This document shows positions 17,775 through 28,706 of a stretch of 64,000 nt of DNA, piece by piece; the first letter of the stretch is position 1, and each line of letters opens with the position of its first letter. Under the pieces are notes generated by a model that searched no databases, was not told the origin of the DNA, and saw only the letters and a program-made list of their open reading frames with translations. This DNA comes from Streptomyces sp. SW4 (lineage in GTDB: Bacteria; Actinomycetota; Actinomycetes; Streptomycetales; Streptomycetaceae), in the NCBI GenBank assembly GCA_003248315.1, contig QKWM01000001.1:744001-808000 (forward strand), read 5' to 3'. A program made the translations under genes and the position numbers.

Positions 17775-18515
17775 ATGACGACGCAGCTCGGACTCCCCGA
17801 TGACATCCAGGCCTGCCTCTTCGACCTCGACGGGGTCGTCACCCGGACCGCGGTGGTGCACGCCGCCGCCTGGAAGGAGACGTTCGACGCGTTCCTGCGC
17901 GAGCGGGACGGGGAGGACTTCCGCCCCTTCACCGACTCCGACTACGACGAGTACGTCGACGGCCGCCCCCGCGCCGACGGCGTGCGCACCTTCCTCGCCT
18001 CCCGGGGCATCGACCTGCCCGAGGGCGACCCGGACGACCCACCGGACGCGCCGACCGTCAACGGCGTCGGCAACCGGAAGAACCAGCTGCTGCTGGAGAA
18101 GATCCGCACCGACGGCGTCGAGGCCTACGACGGCACCCTGCGCTACATCGAGGCCGTGCGCGCAAGCGGCCTGCGCACCGCGATCGTCTCCTCGAGCGCC
18201 AACACCGTCGACGTCCTGCGCTCCATCGACGCCGAGCGCCTGTTCGACGTACGGATCGACGGGGTGGTGGCCCGCGAACGGAAGCTGCCGGGCAAGCCGC
18301 ACCCCGACACGTTCCTCGCCGCCGCCCGCGACCTCGGCGTCGAGCCGTCCCACGCCGCCGTGTTCGAGGACGCGCTCGCCGGCATGGACGCCGGCCGCTC
18401 CGGCCACTTCGGCTACGTCGTCGGCGTCGACCGCGTCGGGCAGGCCGACGCCCTCTACGCGCACGGCGCCGACCGGGTGGTCCGGGACCTCGCCGAGCTG
18501 GGAGGCCGTGCGTGA
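17775..18515 (+). CDS. pgmB: beta-phosphoglucomutase (HAD superfamily)
   Basis: A 246-residue HAD-like phosphatase-fold mutase. The nucleophile motif is CLFDLDGVVTRT, with Asp17 as nucleophile and Asp19 as acid/base. A helical cap follows, then IVSSSANT (motif II), KPHPDTFLAAA (motif III lysine) and VFEDALAGMDAGRSGHFG (motif IV). It converts beta-glucose-1-phosphate to glucose-6-phosphate. The gene is followed with a 4-bp overlap by a GH65 phosphorylase, whose product is beta-glucose-1-phosphate, so the two form one catabolic cassette. Intact. Confidence 0.9.
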   Translation: MTTQLGLPDDIQACLFDLDGVVTRTAVVHAAAWKETFDAFLRERDGEDFRPFTDSDYDEYVDGRPRADGVRTFLASRGIDLPEGDPDDPPDAPTVNGVGNRKNQLLLEKIRTDGVEAYDGTLRYIEAVRASGLRTAIVSSSANTVDVLRSIDAERLFDVRIDGVVARERKLPGKPHPDTFLAAARDLGVEPSHAAVFEDALAGMDAGRSGHFGYVVGVDRVGQADALYAHGADRVVRDLAELGGRA

Positions 18516-20812
18516 TCACCAACCGCTCGTACGCGGTCGAGCCGTGGTCCGTGCGCGAGACCTCCCTCAACCTCGACCTGCTCGCCCAGAGCGAGTCCGT
18601 CTTCGCCCTGTCCAACGGGCACGTCGGCTGGCGCGGCAACCTCGACGAGGGCGAGCCGCACGGCCTGCCCGGCACCTATCTCAACGGCGTCCACGAACTG
18701 CACCCGCTGCCCTACGCCGAGGCCGGCTACGGCTACCCCGAGTCGGGCCAGACGGTCATCAACGTCACCAACGGCAAGCTGCTGCGGCTGCTCGTCGACG
18801 ACGAGCCGTTCGACCTGCGCTACGGCCGTCTCGGCAGGCACGAACGCACCCTGGACCTGCGCCGGGGCGTGCTGGAGCGGGTCTGCGAGTGGACGTCGCC
18901 GGCCGGCTCGACGGTCCGGGTGCGCTCCACCCGGCTGGTCTCCCTCACCCAGCGGGCGATCGCCGCCGTCGAGTACGAGGTCGAGCCCGTCGACAGCCGC
19001 ACCCGCGTGGTCATCCAGTCGGAACTGGTCGCCAACGAGAGCCTGCCCGACCCCGACGGCGACCCCCGCACCGCCAAGGCGCTGAAGTCCCCGCTCGAAC
19101 CGGAGGAGGACCTCGCCCTCGGGCGGCGGCTGCGCCTGGTCCACCGCACCCGGCGCAGCGGCCTGCGCGTCGCCGTGGCCGCCGACCACGTCGTCGAGGG
19201 CCCGGACGGGTTCGTCACCACCAGCGAGAGCAACGTCGACGTGGCCCGGCTGACCGTCACCGCCGTGCTGGAGCCCGGGCAGCGGCTGCGGGTGCAGAAG
19301 ACCGTCGCCCACGGCTGGTCGGGCACCCGCTCCCGGCCGGCGATGAGCGACCAGGTCGAGGCGGCGCTCGCCGCCGCCGCGCACAGCGGCTGGGCCGGAC
19401 TGCTGGCCGAGCAGCGGTCCTACCTGGACGACTTCTGGGCCCGGGCCGACGTCGAGGTGCACGGCGACGAGGAGATCCAGCAGGCCGTCCGCTTCGCCCT
19501 CTTCCACGTCCTGCAGGCCGGCGCCCGCGCCGAGCAGCGGGCGATCCCGGCCAAGGGCCTGACCGGCTCCGGCTACGACGGCCACGCGTTCTGGGACACG
19601 GAGATGTTCGTGCTGCCGGTGCTGACGTACACCGAGCCCCGGGCCGTGGCCGAGGCGCTGCGCTGGCGCCGGGACACCCTGCCGGCCGCCCGGGAGCGCG
19701 CCGCCCAGCTCGGCCTGCGCGGCGCCGCGTTCCCGTGGCGCACCATCGACGGCTCCGAGGGGTCCGCGTACTGGCCGGCCGGCACCGCCGCCTTCCACGT
19801 GGCGGCCGACATCGCGCACGCCGTCGTGCGGTACGTCGCGGCCACGGGGGACACCGGGTTCGAACGCGACACCGGGCTGGAACTGCTGGTGGAGACCGCC
19901 CGGCTGTGGCGCTCGCTCGGCCACCACGACCACCACGGCACCTTCCACATCGACGGTGTCACCGGACCGGACGAGTACAGCGCGATCGCCGACGACAACG
20001 TCTACACCAACCTGATGGCCCGCTCGAACCTGCTGGCCGCCGCCGACGTCTGCGAACGGTACCCGGACGAGGCGGCCCGGATGGGCGTCGACGACGAGGA
20101 GAGCGCCGCCTGGCGGGACGCGGCCGAGGCCGTGAACATCCCGTACAACGAGGAGCTCGGCGTGCACGAGCAGCACGCCGGCTTCACCCGCTACCAGCGC
20201 TGGGACTTCGCCCGCACGGGCGCCGACCAGTACCCGCTGATGCTGCACTTCCCCTACTTCGACCTCTACCGCAAGCAGGTGATCAAGCAGTCCGACCTGG
20301 TCCTGGCGATGTACACCTGCGGCAGCTGGTTCGACGCGCACTGCGACGAGGACCAGATCGCCCGCAACTTCGCCTACTACGAGCCGCTGACCGTGCGCGA
20401 CTCCTCGCTGTCGGCCTGCTGCCAGGCCGTGGTCGCCGCCCAGACCGGTCATCTGCGCCTGGCCTACGACTACGCAGCCGAGGCCGCGCTGATGGACCTG
20501 GCGGACCTGGAGCACAACACCCGTGACGGGCTGCACATCGCGTCGCTGGCCGGGACCTGGATGGCCCTGGTCGCCGGGTTCGGCGGCACCCGCCGCGACG
20601 GCGACACGCTGCGGTTCGCACCGCGCCTGCCGGAGAAGTTCAGCCGGCTGGCCTTCCGGCTCCAGTTCCGCGGCCGGTGCGTGCGCGTGGAGATCGGCGC
20701 GGGCTCGGCGACGTACACGCTGCTGTCCGGCAGTCCGCTGACGATCCGTCATCACGGGGCGGAGGTCGCCCTGGACGGCGACGGCCCGTCACCCTCCCCG
20801 TCCCGGCGGTGA
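18512..20812 (+). CDS. glycoside hydrolase family 65 disaccharide phosphorylase
   Basis: A 766-residue GH65 enzyme (maltose/trehalose/kojibiose phosphorylase type). An N-terminal beta-sandwich precedes the (alpha/alpha)6 barrel with FWDTEMFVLP, the general-acid Glu in VTGPDEYSAIADDNVYTN (Glu488 by count), YRKQVIKQSDL and the phosphate-loop region near SLSACCQAV. It cleaves an alpha-glucosidic disaccharide with phosphate to glucose plus beta-glucose-1-phosphate. The adjacent mutase handles that product. Which disaccharide is used cannot be decided here. The GTG start overlaps the pgmB stop. No transporter is adjacent. Intact despite its length. Confidence 0.9.
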   Translation: MITNRSYAVEPWSVRETSLNLDLLAQSESVFALSNGHVGWRGNLDEGEPHGLPGTYLNGVHELHPLPYAEAGYGYPESGQTVINVTNGKLLRLLVDDEPFDLRYGRLGRHERTLDLRRGVLERVCEWTSPAGSTVRVRSTRLVSLTQRAIAAVEYEVEPVDSRTRVVIQSELVANESLPDPDGDPRTAKALKSPLEPEEDLALGRRLRLVHRTRRSGLRVAVAADHVVEGPDGFVTTSESNVDVARLTVTAVLEPGQRLRVQKTVAHGWSGTRSRPAMSDQVEAALAAAAHSGWAGLLAEQRSYLDDFWARADVEVHGDEEIQQAVRFALFHVLQAGARAEQRAIPAKGLTGSGYDGHAFWDTEMFVLPVLTYTEPRAVAEALRWRRDTLPAARERAAQLGLRGAAFPWRTIDGSEGSAYWPAGTAAFHVAADIAHAVVRYVAATGDTGFERDTGLELLVETARLWRSLGHHDHHGTFHIDGVTGPDEYSAIADDNVYTNLMARSNLLAAADVCERYPDEAARMGVDDEESAAWRDAAEAVNIPYNEELGVHEQHAGFTRYQRWDFARTGADQYPLMLHFPYFDLYRKQVIKQSDLVLAMYTCGSWFDAHCDEDQIARNFAYYEPLTVRDSSLSACCQAVVAAQTGHLRLAYDYAAEAALMDLADLEHNTRDGLHIASLAGTWMALVAGFGGTRRDGDTLRFAPRLPEKFSRLAFRLQFRGRCVRVEIGAGSATYTLLSGSPLTIRHHGAEVALDGDGPSPSPSRR

Positions 20813-20874
20813 AGCGCCGGCCGTCCCCGACCAGCCGCCGCACCGCCGGCCCAACGCCCGCTGACCCGCCGTCA

Positions 20875-20904
20875 CCGCCCCCGCCCGACCGCCGGGCGGG
20901 GCGG
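20875..20904 (+). terminator. GC-rich hairpin after the GH65 gene
   Basis: Arms CCGCCCC(C)GCCCG and CGGGCGGGGCGG enclose a short loop about 65 bp after the GH65 stop codon. Confidence 0.6.
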
Positions 20905-20965
20905 TGACGCTCCGGGCCGGGGCCGGATTCCCACCTGCGTGACGCCTGGGCAAGGGTTAGGTTTG

Positions 20966-20982
20966 TGTCTGTTTTATAGACA
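20966..20982. promoter_or_regulatory. AT-rich TGTCT-N7-AGACA palindrome
   Basis: A small inverted repeat in a locally AT-rich stretch (GTTTTATAGACA), 34 bp before the glycosyltransferase-like gene. It could be an operator or part of its promoter. The evidence is weak. Confidence 0.3.
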
Positions 20983-21015
20983 TTCACCTTGCGTTCATGA
21001 CCGAAGGGCGGACCG

Positions 21016-22583
21016 ATGGCGAACGGTGTGAGCCCGGATCTCGTCGGCACCCGCCGCCGTGACGGGGGACCGGCGCCCGGCGGCACCGGCCGCACCCCCG
21101 GCACCCGGCCACTGGCCGCGGTGGCCGCCGTCTTCACCCTGGCCCAACTCCTCCTGGTCCGCCCGGCATGGGCCTCGGCTGGGACGAGACCGTCTACGTC
21201 AGCCAGGTCACCGCCCACACCCCGGCCGCCTTCTTCAGCGCGCCCCGCTCCCGCGGCGTCTCCCTGCTGGTCGCGCCCGTCGCCTCCTGGTCGTCCTCCA
21301 CCGAACTGCTCCGGATCTACCTCGCCCTCCTCTCCGGCCTCGGCCTCTACCTGGCCCTGCGCTGCTGGCGGGGCCTGTTCCCGGTCCGCGTCCTGGCCAC
21401 CGGCGGCGCCCTGTTCGCCTCCCTGTGGATCACGCTCTTCTACGGCCCCCAGGCCATGCCCAACTACTGGGTCGCCGTCGGCGCCCTGGTCACGGTCGGC
21501 TGCTTCCTGCGCGCCCGGGAGCGTCCGTCCGGCCGGGCGGCGCTGTGGGGCGTGGTGGCCGGCGCGGCGCTGATGGCGTGGATGCGCCCCACCGACGCCG
21601 TCTGGGTCACCGTGCCGCTGCTGGTGCTCGCCCTGCTGCGACGCCACTGGACGCTGCTGCTCGCCCTGGCGGGCGGTCTCGCCGCCGGGGGAGCGGAGTG
21701 GGTCGTCGAGGCCTACGTCTGGTACGGCGGCCTCCTGGAGCGGATGGCCGAGGCCTCCCGCGTGCAGGGCGGGCTCGGCTGGGGCTTCGCCGTCGACGAC
21801 CAGCTGCGCAGCCTCGGCGGCCGCGCGCTGTGCCGCTGGCCCTGCACGGGGTCCCCGCCGCACCCCGTGGTCACCGCCTGGTGGTTCCTGCTCCCGGTCC
21901 TCGCCGCACTCGGGCTCGCCGTCGCCGTACGGGCCAGGCGCACGGCCCGCACCCTGGTCCCGCTCGCCTGCGCCACGACGGTCGCCCTGCCCTACCTGTT
22001 CATGATCGACTACGCGGCGCCCCGCTTCCTCCAGCCCGCCTACGCCCTGCTGGCCGTCCCGGTCGCCGACGCGCTGTGGCACCTCGTGAAACGGCCCGGC
22101 GGCCGGTGGCGGCCCCTCGCCACGACGCTGGTCGCGCTCGGACTGGCCGGTCACCTCGCGGTGCAGCTCACCGTCCTGGTGTTCACCGTGGACCGCAACA
22201 CCGACAGCCGGCGCGACTGGGCGCGCGTCGCCGGGACACTGCACGGCCTCGGTGTCCGCCCGCCCTGCCTGCTCACCGGGCACGAGGCCATCCCGATCGC
22301 CTACTACACCGGCTGCTCCGCCGGGAACACCTCGGGGAACAACGAGAACATCACCGTCCCCGAGGTCGTCGACACCGCCCGCCGCATCCCCGTGGCCGCC
22401 ATCACCGGACCGGGCGGCACACCGCCCGGGTACGCCCGCACCTGGACCCCGCACCGGATCACCGACCTGGAGATCCGGATCGCGCCACGGACCGGCACGG
22501 CCGGATCAGCGGGGACGGCAGGGTCGGCCGGCACCGCCGGCACGGCCGGACCGGTCGGTACGGCAGGACCGGTCAGGAACTGA
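21016..22583 (+). CDS. multi-pass membrane glycosyltransferase-like protein (one frameshift)
   Basis: A membrane protein of about 522 residues resembling GT-C-type mannosyl/arabinosyltransferases. An early LGWDETVYVSQVTAH supplies the acidic catalytic-type loop, followed by about nine hydrophobic segments (for example LYLALRCW, VLATGGALFASLWITLFYG, LLVLALLRRHWTLLLALAGGLAAG). An extracytoplasmic C-terminal part contains CLLTGHEAIPIAYYTGCSAGN. It ends in Gly/Thr/Ala repeats (GTAGSAGTAGSAGTAGTAG). One G is missing near 21166, so the ORF appears to begin at 21168. The GT-C idea rests on topology and the DE motif, and the substrate is unknown. Confidence 0.68.
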
Positions 22584-22614
22584 GAAGCGCGCCCCACCGT
22601 CGTCCGCCTAGCCT
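22569..22614 (+). promoter_or_regulatory. activator box plus -10 for the UvrA-like operon
   Basis: A 27-bp element (22569-22595, starting CCGGTCAGGAAC and ending GCGCGCCCC) matches the element at 25595-25621 at 26 of 27 positions. A TAGCCT -10 box follows at 22609-22614. It overlaps the end of the preceding gene. Probably the site of the AraC regulator encoded at 25208. Confidence 0.7.
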
Positions 22615-22621
22615 CGACCCC

Positions 22622-22740
22622 GTGCACCAGGCCTCGAGTCCGGGTCGAGAACGCCGGACGCGACGGCGAGAAGCTGGTTGGATCGGGCCGGACGAGCCGA
22701 ACCGGATCGCGAAGCCGGACCGCCCAGGGATGGAGAGACG

Positions 22741-22744
<4 letters not shown>
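22622..22744 (+). CDS. leaderless upstream ORF coupled to the UvrA-like gene
   Basis: A GTG-started frame of 40 codons whose start lies 8 nt after the TAGCCT -10 box, so it could be translated from a leaderless mRNA. Its stop TGA (22742-22744) overlaps the ATG of the UvrA-like gene (ATGA), an arrangement that couples translation. The peptide is Arg-rich (GRERRTRRREAGWIG...) with no recognisable domain. It may be a true leader peptide that sets expression of the resistance protein, or a chance frame. Conservation in related genomes would decide. Confidence 0.45.
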
Positions 22745-25131
<2,387 letters not shown>

Positions 25132-25207
25132 CCGCGCCCTTCCCCGGGGCCGGGCGGCCGGGTCTCCCCGCCCGCCCGACCCCGGGGCGTGTGCGAGACT
25201 CGAGGGC

Positions 25208-25636
25208 GTGAAACGGCCCGATCTCGACGACCTGGTCCGGCTGCGGCGGGCCCGCGACCGGATGGACCGCGACTACGCCGAGCCCCTCGACGTCCCGGCC
25301 CTGGCACGCGAGGCCCTGATGTCACCGGGCCACTTCTCCCGCAGCTTCCGCGCCGCCTTCGGCGAGACGCCGTACAGCTATCTGATGACCCGCCGCATCG
25401 AGCGCGCCAAGGCGCTGCTGCGGCGCGGCGACCTGACGGTGACCGAGGTCTGCTTCGCCGTCGGCTGTACGTCGCTCGGATCCTTCAGCACCCGCTTCAC
25501 CGAGCTGGTCGGCGAGAGCCCCAGCGCCTACCGCGCCCGCAGCCACGACCAGGGGGCCGCCGTCCCCGCCTGCATCGCCAAGATCTACACCAGGCCGGTC
25601 AGGAACGGAGAAGCGCGCCCCGCGGAACGACCGTAG
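25208..25636 (+). CDS. small AraC-family regulator
   Basis: A 142-residue protein that is almost only the double-HTH AraC DNA-binding domain: DYAEPLDVPALAREALMSPGHFSRSFRAAFGETPYSYLMTRRIERAKALLRRGDLTVTEVCFAVGCTSLGSFSTRFTELVGESPSAYR. No ligand-binding domain precedes it. The short tail ends IAKIYTRPVRNGEARPAERP. The DNA encoding that tail contains the 27-bp box that also sits before the UvrA-like gene. It starts with GTG at 25208 and lies between the two genes it probably activates. What signals to it is unknown. Confidence 0.85.
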   Translation: MKRPDLDDLVRLRRARDRMDRDYAEPLDVPALAREALMSPGHFSRSFRAAFGETPYSYLMTRRIERAKALLRRGDLTVTEVCFAVGCTSLGSFSTRFTELVGESPSAYRARSHDQGAAVPACIAKIYTRPVRNGEARPAERP

Positions 25637-25639
25637 CGT
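25595..25639 (+). promoter_or_regulatory. activator box plus -10 for the VOC gene
   Basis: The 27-bp element at 25595-25621 matches the one at 22569 at 26 of 27 positions, and TAGCGT at 25634-25639 is a -10 box ending 8 nt before the ATG at 25647. The box lies inside the 3' end of the araC coding region, so its conservation is not explained by protein coding. Confidence 0.72.
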
Positions 25640-25646
25640 GAGCGGC

Positions 25647-26063
25647 ATGGACATCAAGCTCTCCACCTGCTTCATCGCCGTCGACGACCACGACAAGGCG
25701 ATCGCCTTCTACCGCGACGTCCTCGGCCTGGAAGTCCGCAACGACGTCGGGTTCGAGGGGATGCGCTGGGTCACCGTCGGATCGCCCGCGCAGCCGGACG
25801 TGAACATCGTGCTGGAGCCGCCCGCCGCCGACCCCAGCACCTCGCCGGCCGACAAACAGGCCCTCGCGGAACTGATGGCCAAGGGCCTGCTGCGCGGGGT
25901 GCTGTTCTCGACGGAGGACTGCGACGCCACCTTCGAGCGCATCAGCGCCTCCGGCGCGGAGGTGCTCCAGGAGCCCATGGACCAGCCCTACGGCGTCCGG
26001 GACTGCGCGTTCCGCGACCCGGCCGGCAATCTGCTGCGCTTCACCCAGCCCCTGAAGAAGTGA
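25647..26063 (+). CDS. VOC-family (glyoxalase/bleomycin-resistance-like) protein
   Basis: A 138-residue vicinal-oxygen-chelate fold protein: KLSTCFIAVDDHDKAIAFYRDVLGLEVRNDVGFEGMRWVTVG, a middle loop, then GVLFSTEDCDATFERISASGAEVLQEPMDQPYGVRDCAFRDPAGNLLRFTQPL. This is the common pattern of glyoxalase-like enzymes and antibiotic-binding proteins. The AraC-VOC adjacency is frequent in actinomycetes. The ATG at 25647 has a TAGCGT box 8 nt upstream and no ribosome binding site, so the mRNA is likely leaderless. A GTG at 25638 is an alternative start. Function within the regulon is probably resistance or detoxification. This is inferred. Confidence 0.83.
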   Translation: MDIKLSTCFIAVDDHDKAIAFYRDVLGLEVRNDVGFEGMRWVTVGSPAQPDVNIVLEPPAADPSTSPADKQALAELMAKGLLRGVLFSTEDCDATFERISASGAEVLQEPMDQPYGVRDCAFRDPAGNLLRFTQPLKK

Positions 26064-26110
26064 CCCGCCGGCCCGGCGGGGCGTGAACCGCCGGCCGCGT
26101 GCGCGCCGGA

Positions 26111-26137
26111 CGGCCCCCGTACGCCGTACGGGGGCCG
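26111..26137 (+). terminator. perfect hairpin terminator after the VOC gene
   Basis: CGGCCCCCGTA and TACGGGGGCCG form an 11-bp perfect stem around a 5-nt loop, 48 bp after the stop codon. Confidence 0.75.
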
Positions 26138-26221
26138 CCGAGGTTAGAGATCGCGTGACGGGAAACGCGAATGCAGACACCCGACACGACCGAGGCGACG
26201 CAGCGCGAGAGGGAGGCAGCG

Positions 26222-26705
26222 ATGGGCACGGACCCGATGGCCGACGACGCCTACCAGCCCACCGGAAGCAACGAGGAGCAGGAGGACGCCGCGCCGCTCG
26301 ACCTGCAGGACGCCCTCGACGAGCGGGACTACGACGAGACCCTGGACGAGGGCTACTCGCCGCCCGAGAAGCCCCTCGGCGTCACCAAGCACGGCACCAC
26401 GGCCGCCGAGCAGCACGACGGCGAGACGCTCGACCAGCGGCTCGCCCAGGAGGTCCCCGACGTCACCGAGCCCGCCGGCGACGGCGTCGGCGACACGCCC
26501 GGCGGCGAGGGCGAGCCGGTCGACCCCGAGGCGGGCACGGAACGCTCCGGGCGTCTGGTCGCCCCCGACGAGGGGCCCACCCGACACGACCAAGGAGACC
26601 GTCGCCCGGGACGTGGGCATCGACGCGGGCGCGGCCGGCGCCGAGGAGGCCGCCGTGCACGTCGTCGAGGACGACACGGCGCTGCCGGACCGCGAGGAGC
26701 GCTGA
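26222..26705 (+). CDS. DUF5709 family protein (frameshifted near its end)
   Basis: An acidic protein of about 160 residues: DAYQPTGSNEEQEDAAPLDLQDALDERDYDETLDEGYSPPEKPLGVTKHGTTAAEQHDGETLDQRLAQEVPDV is the DUF5709 pattern, widespread in Streptomyces with unknown role. The C-terminal part (KETVARDVGIDAGAAGAEEAAVHVVEDDTALPDREER) lies in another frame, reached by two single-base corrections near 26575-26590. The ATG at 26222 follows GAGGGAGG. It is convergent with the small gene at 26750. A hairpin separates them. Confidence 0.72.
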
Positions 26706-26713
26706 ACGCCCGC

Positions 26714-26739
26714 CCCGGCCGGGATCCCTCCCGGCCGGG
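26714..26739. terminator. bidirectional hairpin terminator
   Basis: CCCGGCCGGGA and TCCCGGCCGGG form an 11-bp perfect stem with a 4-nt loop, placed between the convergent genes ending at 26705 and 26750. Confidence 0.75.
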
Positions 26740-26749
26740 CGGATCCGCG

Positions 26750-26971
26750 TCAGGGCAGCAGCTTCTCCAGGGCTGCCGGGCCCTCGTCGGCGAGCTTGCG
26801 CCGGGCCCATTCCAGATTGCGTTCCGTGAGGTCCTTGCCGGCCGCCAGGACCAGGTCCTCCGGCGACACGTCGGTGCCGGTGCGGGTGTGGAGCAGGTCG
26901 TCCGGGGTGGCGCGGTCGTCGCGGACGCGGACCTCGGACGGCCGGGAAGCCTCAGGCTGTGACATCTCCAT
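26750..26971 (-). CDS. small conserved hypothetical protein
   Basis: A 73-residue hydrophilic protein (TPDDLLHTRTGTDVSPEDLVLAAGKDLTERNLEWARRKLADEGPAALEKLLP) with predicted helices and no known domain. The ATG at 26971 follows GGAGGAG about ten bases upstream, a good ribosome binding site. The open frame runs further upstream only as an overlap with the phosphatase gene. Intact. Role unknown. Confidence 0.65.
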   Translation of the reverse strand: MEMSQPEASRPSEVRVRDDRATPDDLLHTRTGTDVSPEDLVLAAGKDLTERNLEWARRKLADEGPAALEKLLP

Positions 26972-27125
26972 GATCTGAAGCTCCTCCGGTCCGATCGCTG
27001 ATTCGGTCCCGGTGCTGCCACCGGTTTCCGAACATCCGGTTATCACCGTATCGTCCCTTCCCGTCGCGCGCCCCGCCTGCGGCCGCCGCCCGCGGGCGCG
27101 CGAGGCCCGCGCGAGCCGGCCCGGA

Positions 27126-28232
27126 TCAGGGCCGCGCCGCGGGAGACGGGGCCAGGACCAGCATCGTGACGTCGTCCCGGACGTCGGGGCAGAACCGGGC
27201 GAGGTCGGCCCGGACCAGCGCGGCCAGCCGGGCCGGATCGGGCCCCGCGGCCTCCGACAGCCCGGGCAGCCGGTCGAGCAGGGGGTAGAAGCGGCCGCCG
27301 GCGTCCCGGGACTCCAGGACACCGTCGGAACACAGGAACAGCCGGTCCCCCGGCCGCAGCCGCACCGTCTGCGTGGCGATCGCGGCGGGGTCCGCCAGCC
27401 CCAGCCCCAGCGGCGTCCACGGCGCGAGGTCCAGCTCGGTGGCCGCCGGCCGCGCAGCAGCACCGGCGGCGGGTGCCCGCAGGTCACGATCCGCACCTCG
27501 GCGGCGTCGCCGGAGAACTCCAGCAGCGCGGCCGTCGCGAACAGCTCGGCGTGCCGCACGTCCGCAGAGTCGACCCGCAGCCTGCGGTCGAGCCGGGCGG
27601 CGACCGCCGCGAGGCCGGGCAGGTCGAGCACCGCCTCCCGGAACGCCCCCAGCAGCGACGCCACCGTGGCCACCGCCGACAGCCCGTGCCCCTGCACGTC
27701 ACCGATGACCGCCCGGACACCGAACGGGCCGTCCCGCACGTCGAAGAAGTCGCCCCGACCAGCGTCCCGTGCTGCGCCGCCCGGTACAGCCCCGCGCACC
27801 GCACCGGCCCGACCCGCTCGGGCAGCGGGGGCACGACGGCCCGCTGCGCGGCCTCGGCGACCGTCCGCTCCAGATCCAGCTGGGCGTCGCGGCGGCTGCG
27901 CACGAAGGACACGAACACGCTCAGCAGGGCGACGAACGCCACGGTCAGCAGGTCGGTGCCGCCGGGCCGGTCCAGCCGGAACGCCGGCACGCTCAGCAGC
28001 GCCACCACCGCACCGCCGAGCACGGCGGTCGCCGCCGGACGGTACGACAGGACGGCCAGCGGCGGGATGGCGCCCAGCAGGAAGCCGATGTCCAGCGGGT
28101 CCGGGCTGACCAGCGTCGCCGTGCCGACCCCGACGACGAGGGCGGGCGGCAGCAGACGCACCCAGCGGGGCGGCGGCGCCCCCGCAGCCAGCCCCGCCGG
28201 TCCTCACCCCGGAGCGACGGCACGGCGGACAC
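27126..28232 (-). CDS. membrane-bound PP2C/SpoIIE phosphatase (several frameshifts)
   Basis: A protein of about 370 residues. An N-terminal membrane region (RLLPPALVVGVGTATLVSP, DIGFLLGAIPPLAVLSY, AVLGGAVVALLSV, LLTVAFVALLSVFVSFV) is followed by a linker (DLERTVAEAAQRAVVPPLPERVGPVRCAGLYRAA) and a PP2C domain of the SpoIIE type: VRAVIGDVQGHGLSAVATVASLLGAFREAV, TCGHPPPVLL, DRLFLCSDGVLESRDAGG and RDDVTMLVLAP. It likely dephosphorylates an anti-anti-sigma protein. Three or four single-base losses lie in C runs (near 28170, 27757, 27450 and 27400). The GTG start at 28232 is approximate. Confidence 0.77.
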
Positions 28233-28363
28233 CCCTCCCACGCCACCACCCTGCTCCGCGTCCCACACCACCACGCTCCTACGCGGCCGCACCCGCCGCA
28301 CGCCGGAACGGGCATGGCAGGCTGGCCCCGCGACGATCACGACCGGCGGCCGGTGGAGGCGAC

Positions 28364-28702
28364 GTGGGATTCGAGGGCGAGACCTGGCGGGTGCGGGACC
28401 GGGCCGACGGCGGGCTGGTCGGCGAGATCCGCATCGAGGAGGCCGACTTCCCCTGGCTCTCCGGCCGCTTCACCCCGGGCCCGGCCTTCGGCGCCGTACG
28501 CACGCTGTTCGCCCGTGAGCTGGAGCTGGCCCTGAGCGACGACGAGGGCCACTGGGAGGAGTGGGAGCCGGTCCAGGGCGAGATCGGGCGGCGGATGCGC
28601 CTGGACTCCCCGGACGGCCCGGTCGCCGGGTTCCTGCTGCACGTCGACGGCGACCGGGCGTGGTTCCGCTGGAGCGACGAGCCGCTCGGCCCACGTCCCT
28701 GA
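28364..28702 (+). CDS. conserved hypothetical protein
   Basis: A 112-residue acidic beta-rich protein (ETWRVRDRADGGLVGEIRIEEADFPWLSGRFTPGPAFGAVRTLFARELELA...FLLHVDGDRAWFRWSDEPLG). I do not recognise the family. The GTG at 28364 follows GGAGG at suitable spacing. Its stop is only 4 bp from the end of the convergent oxidoreductase gene, with no room for a terminator between them. Intact. Confidence 0.62.
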   Translation: MGFEGETWRVRDRADGGLVGEIRIEEADFPWLSGRFTPGPAFGAVRTLFARELELALSDDEGHWEEWEPVQGEIGRRMRLDSPDGPVAGFLLHVDGDRAWFRWSDEPLGPRP

Positions 28703-28706
28703 ACGG

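Noticed and set aside
15221..17932. A 903-codon minus-strand open frame covering the kinase and the RpiR gene
   Set aside because: It joins pieces of two different genes through an intergenic repeat. The kinase and RpiR parts have separate starts.
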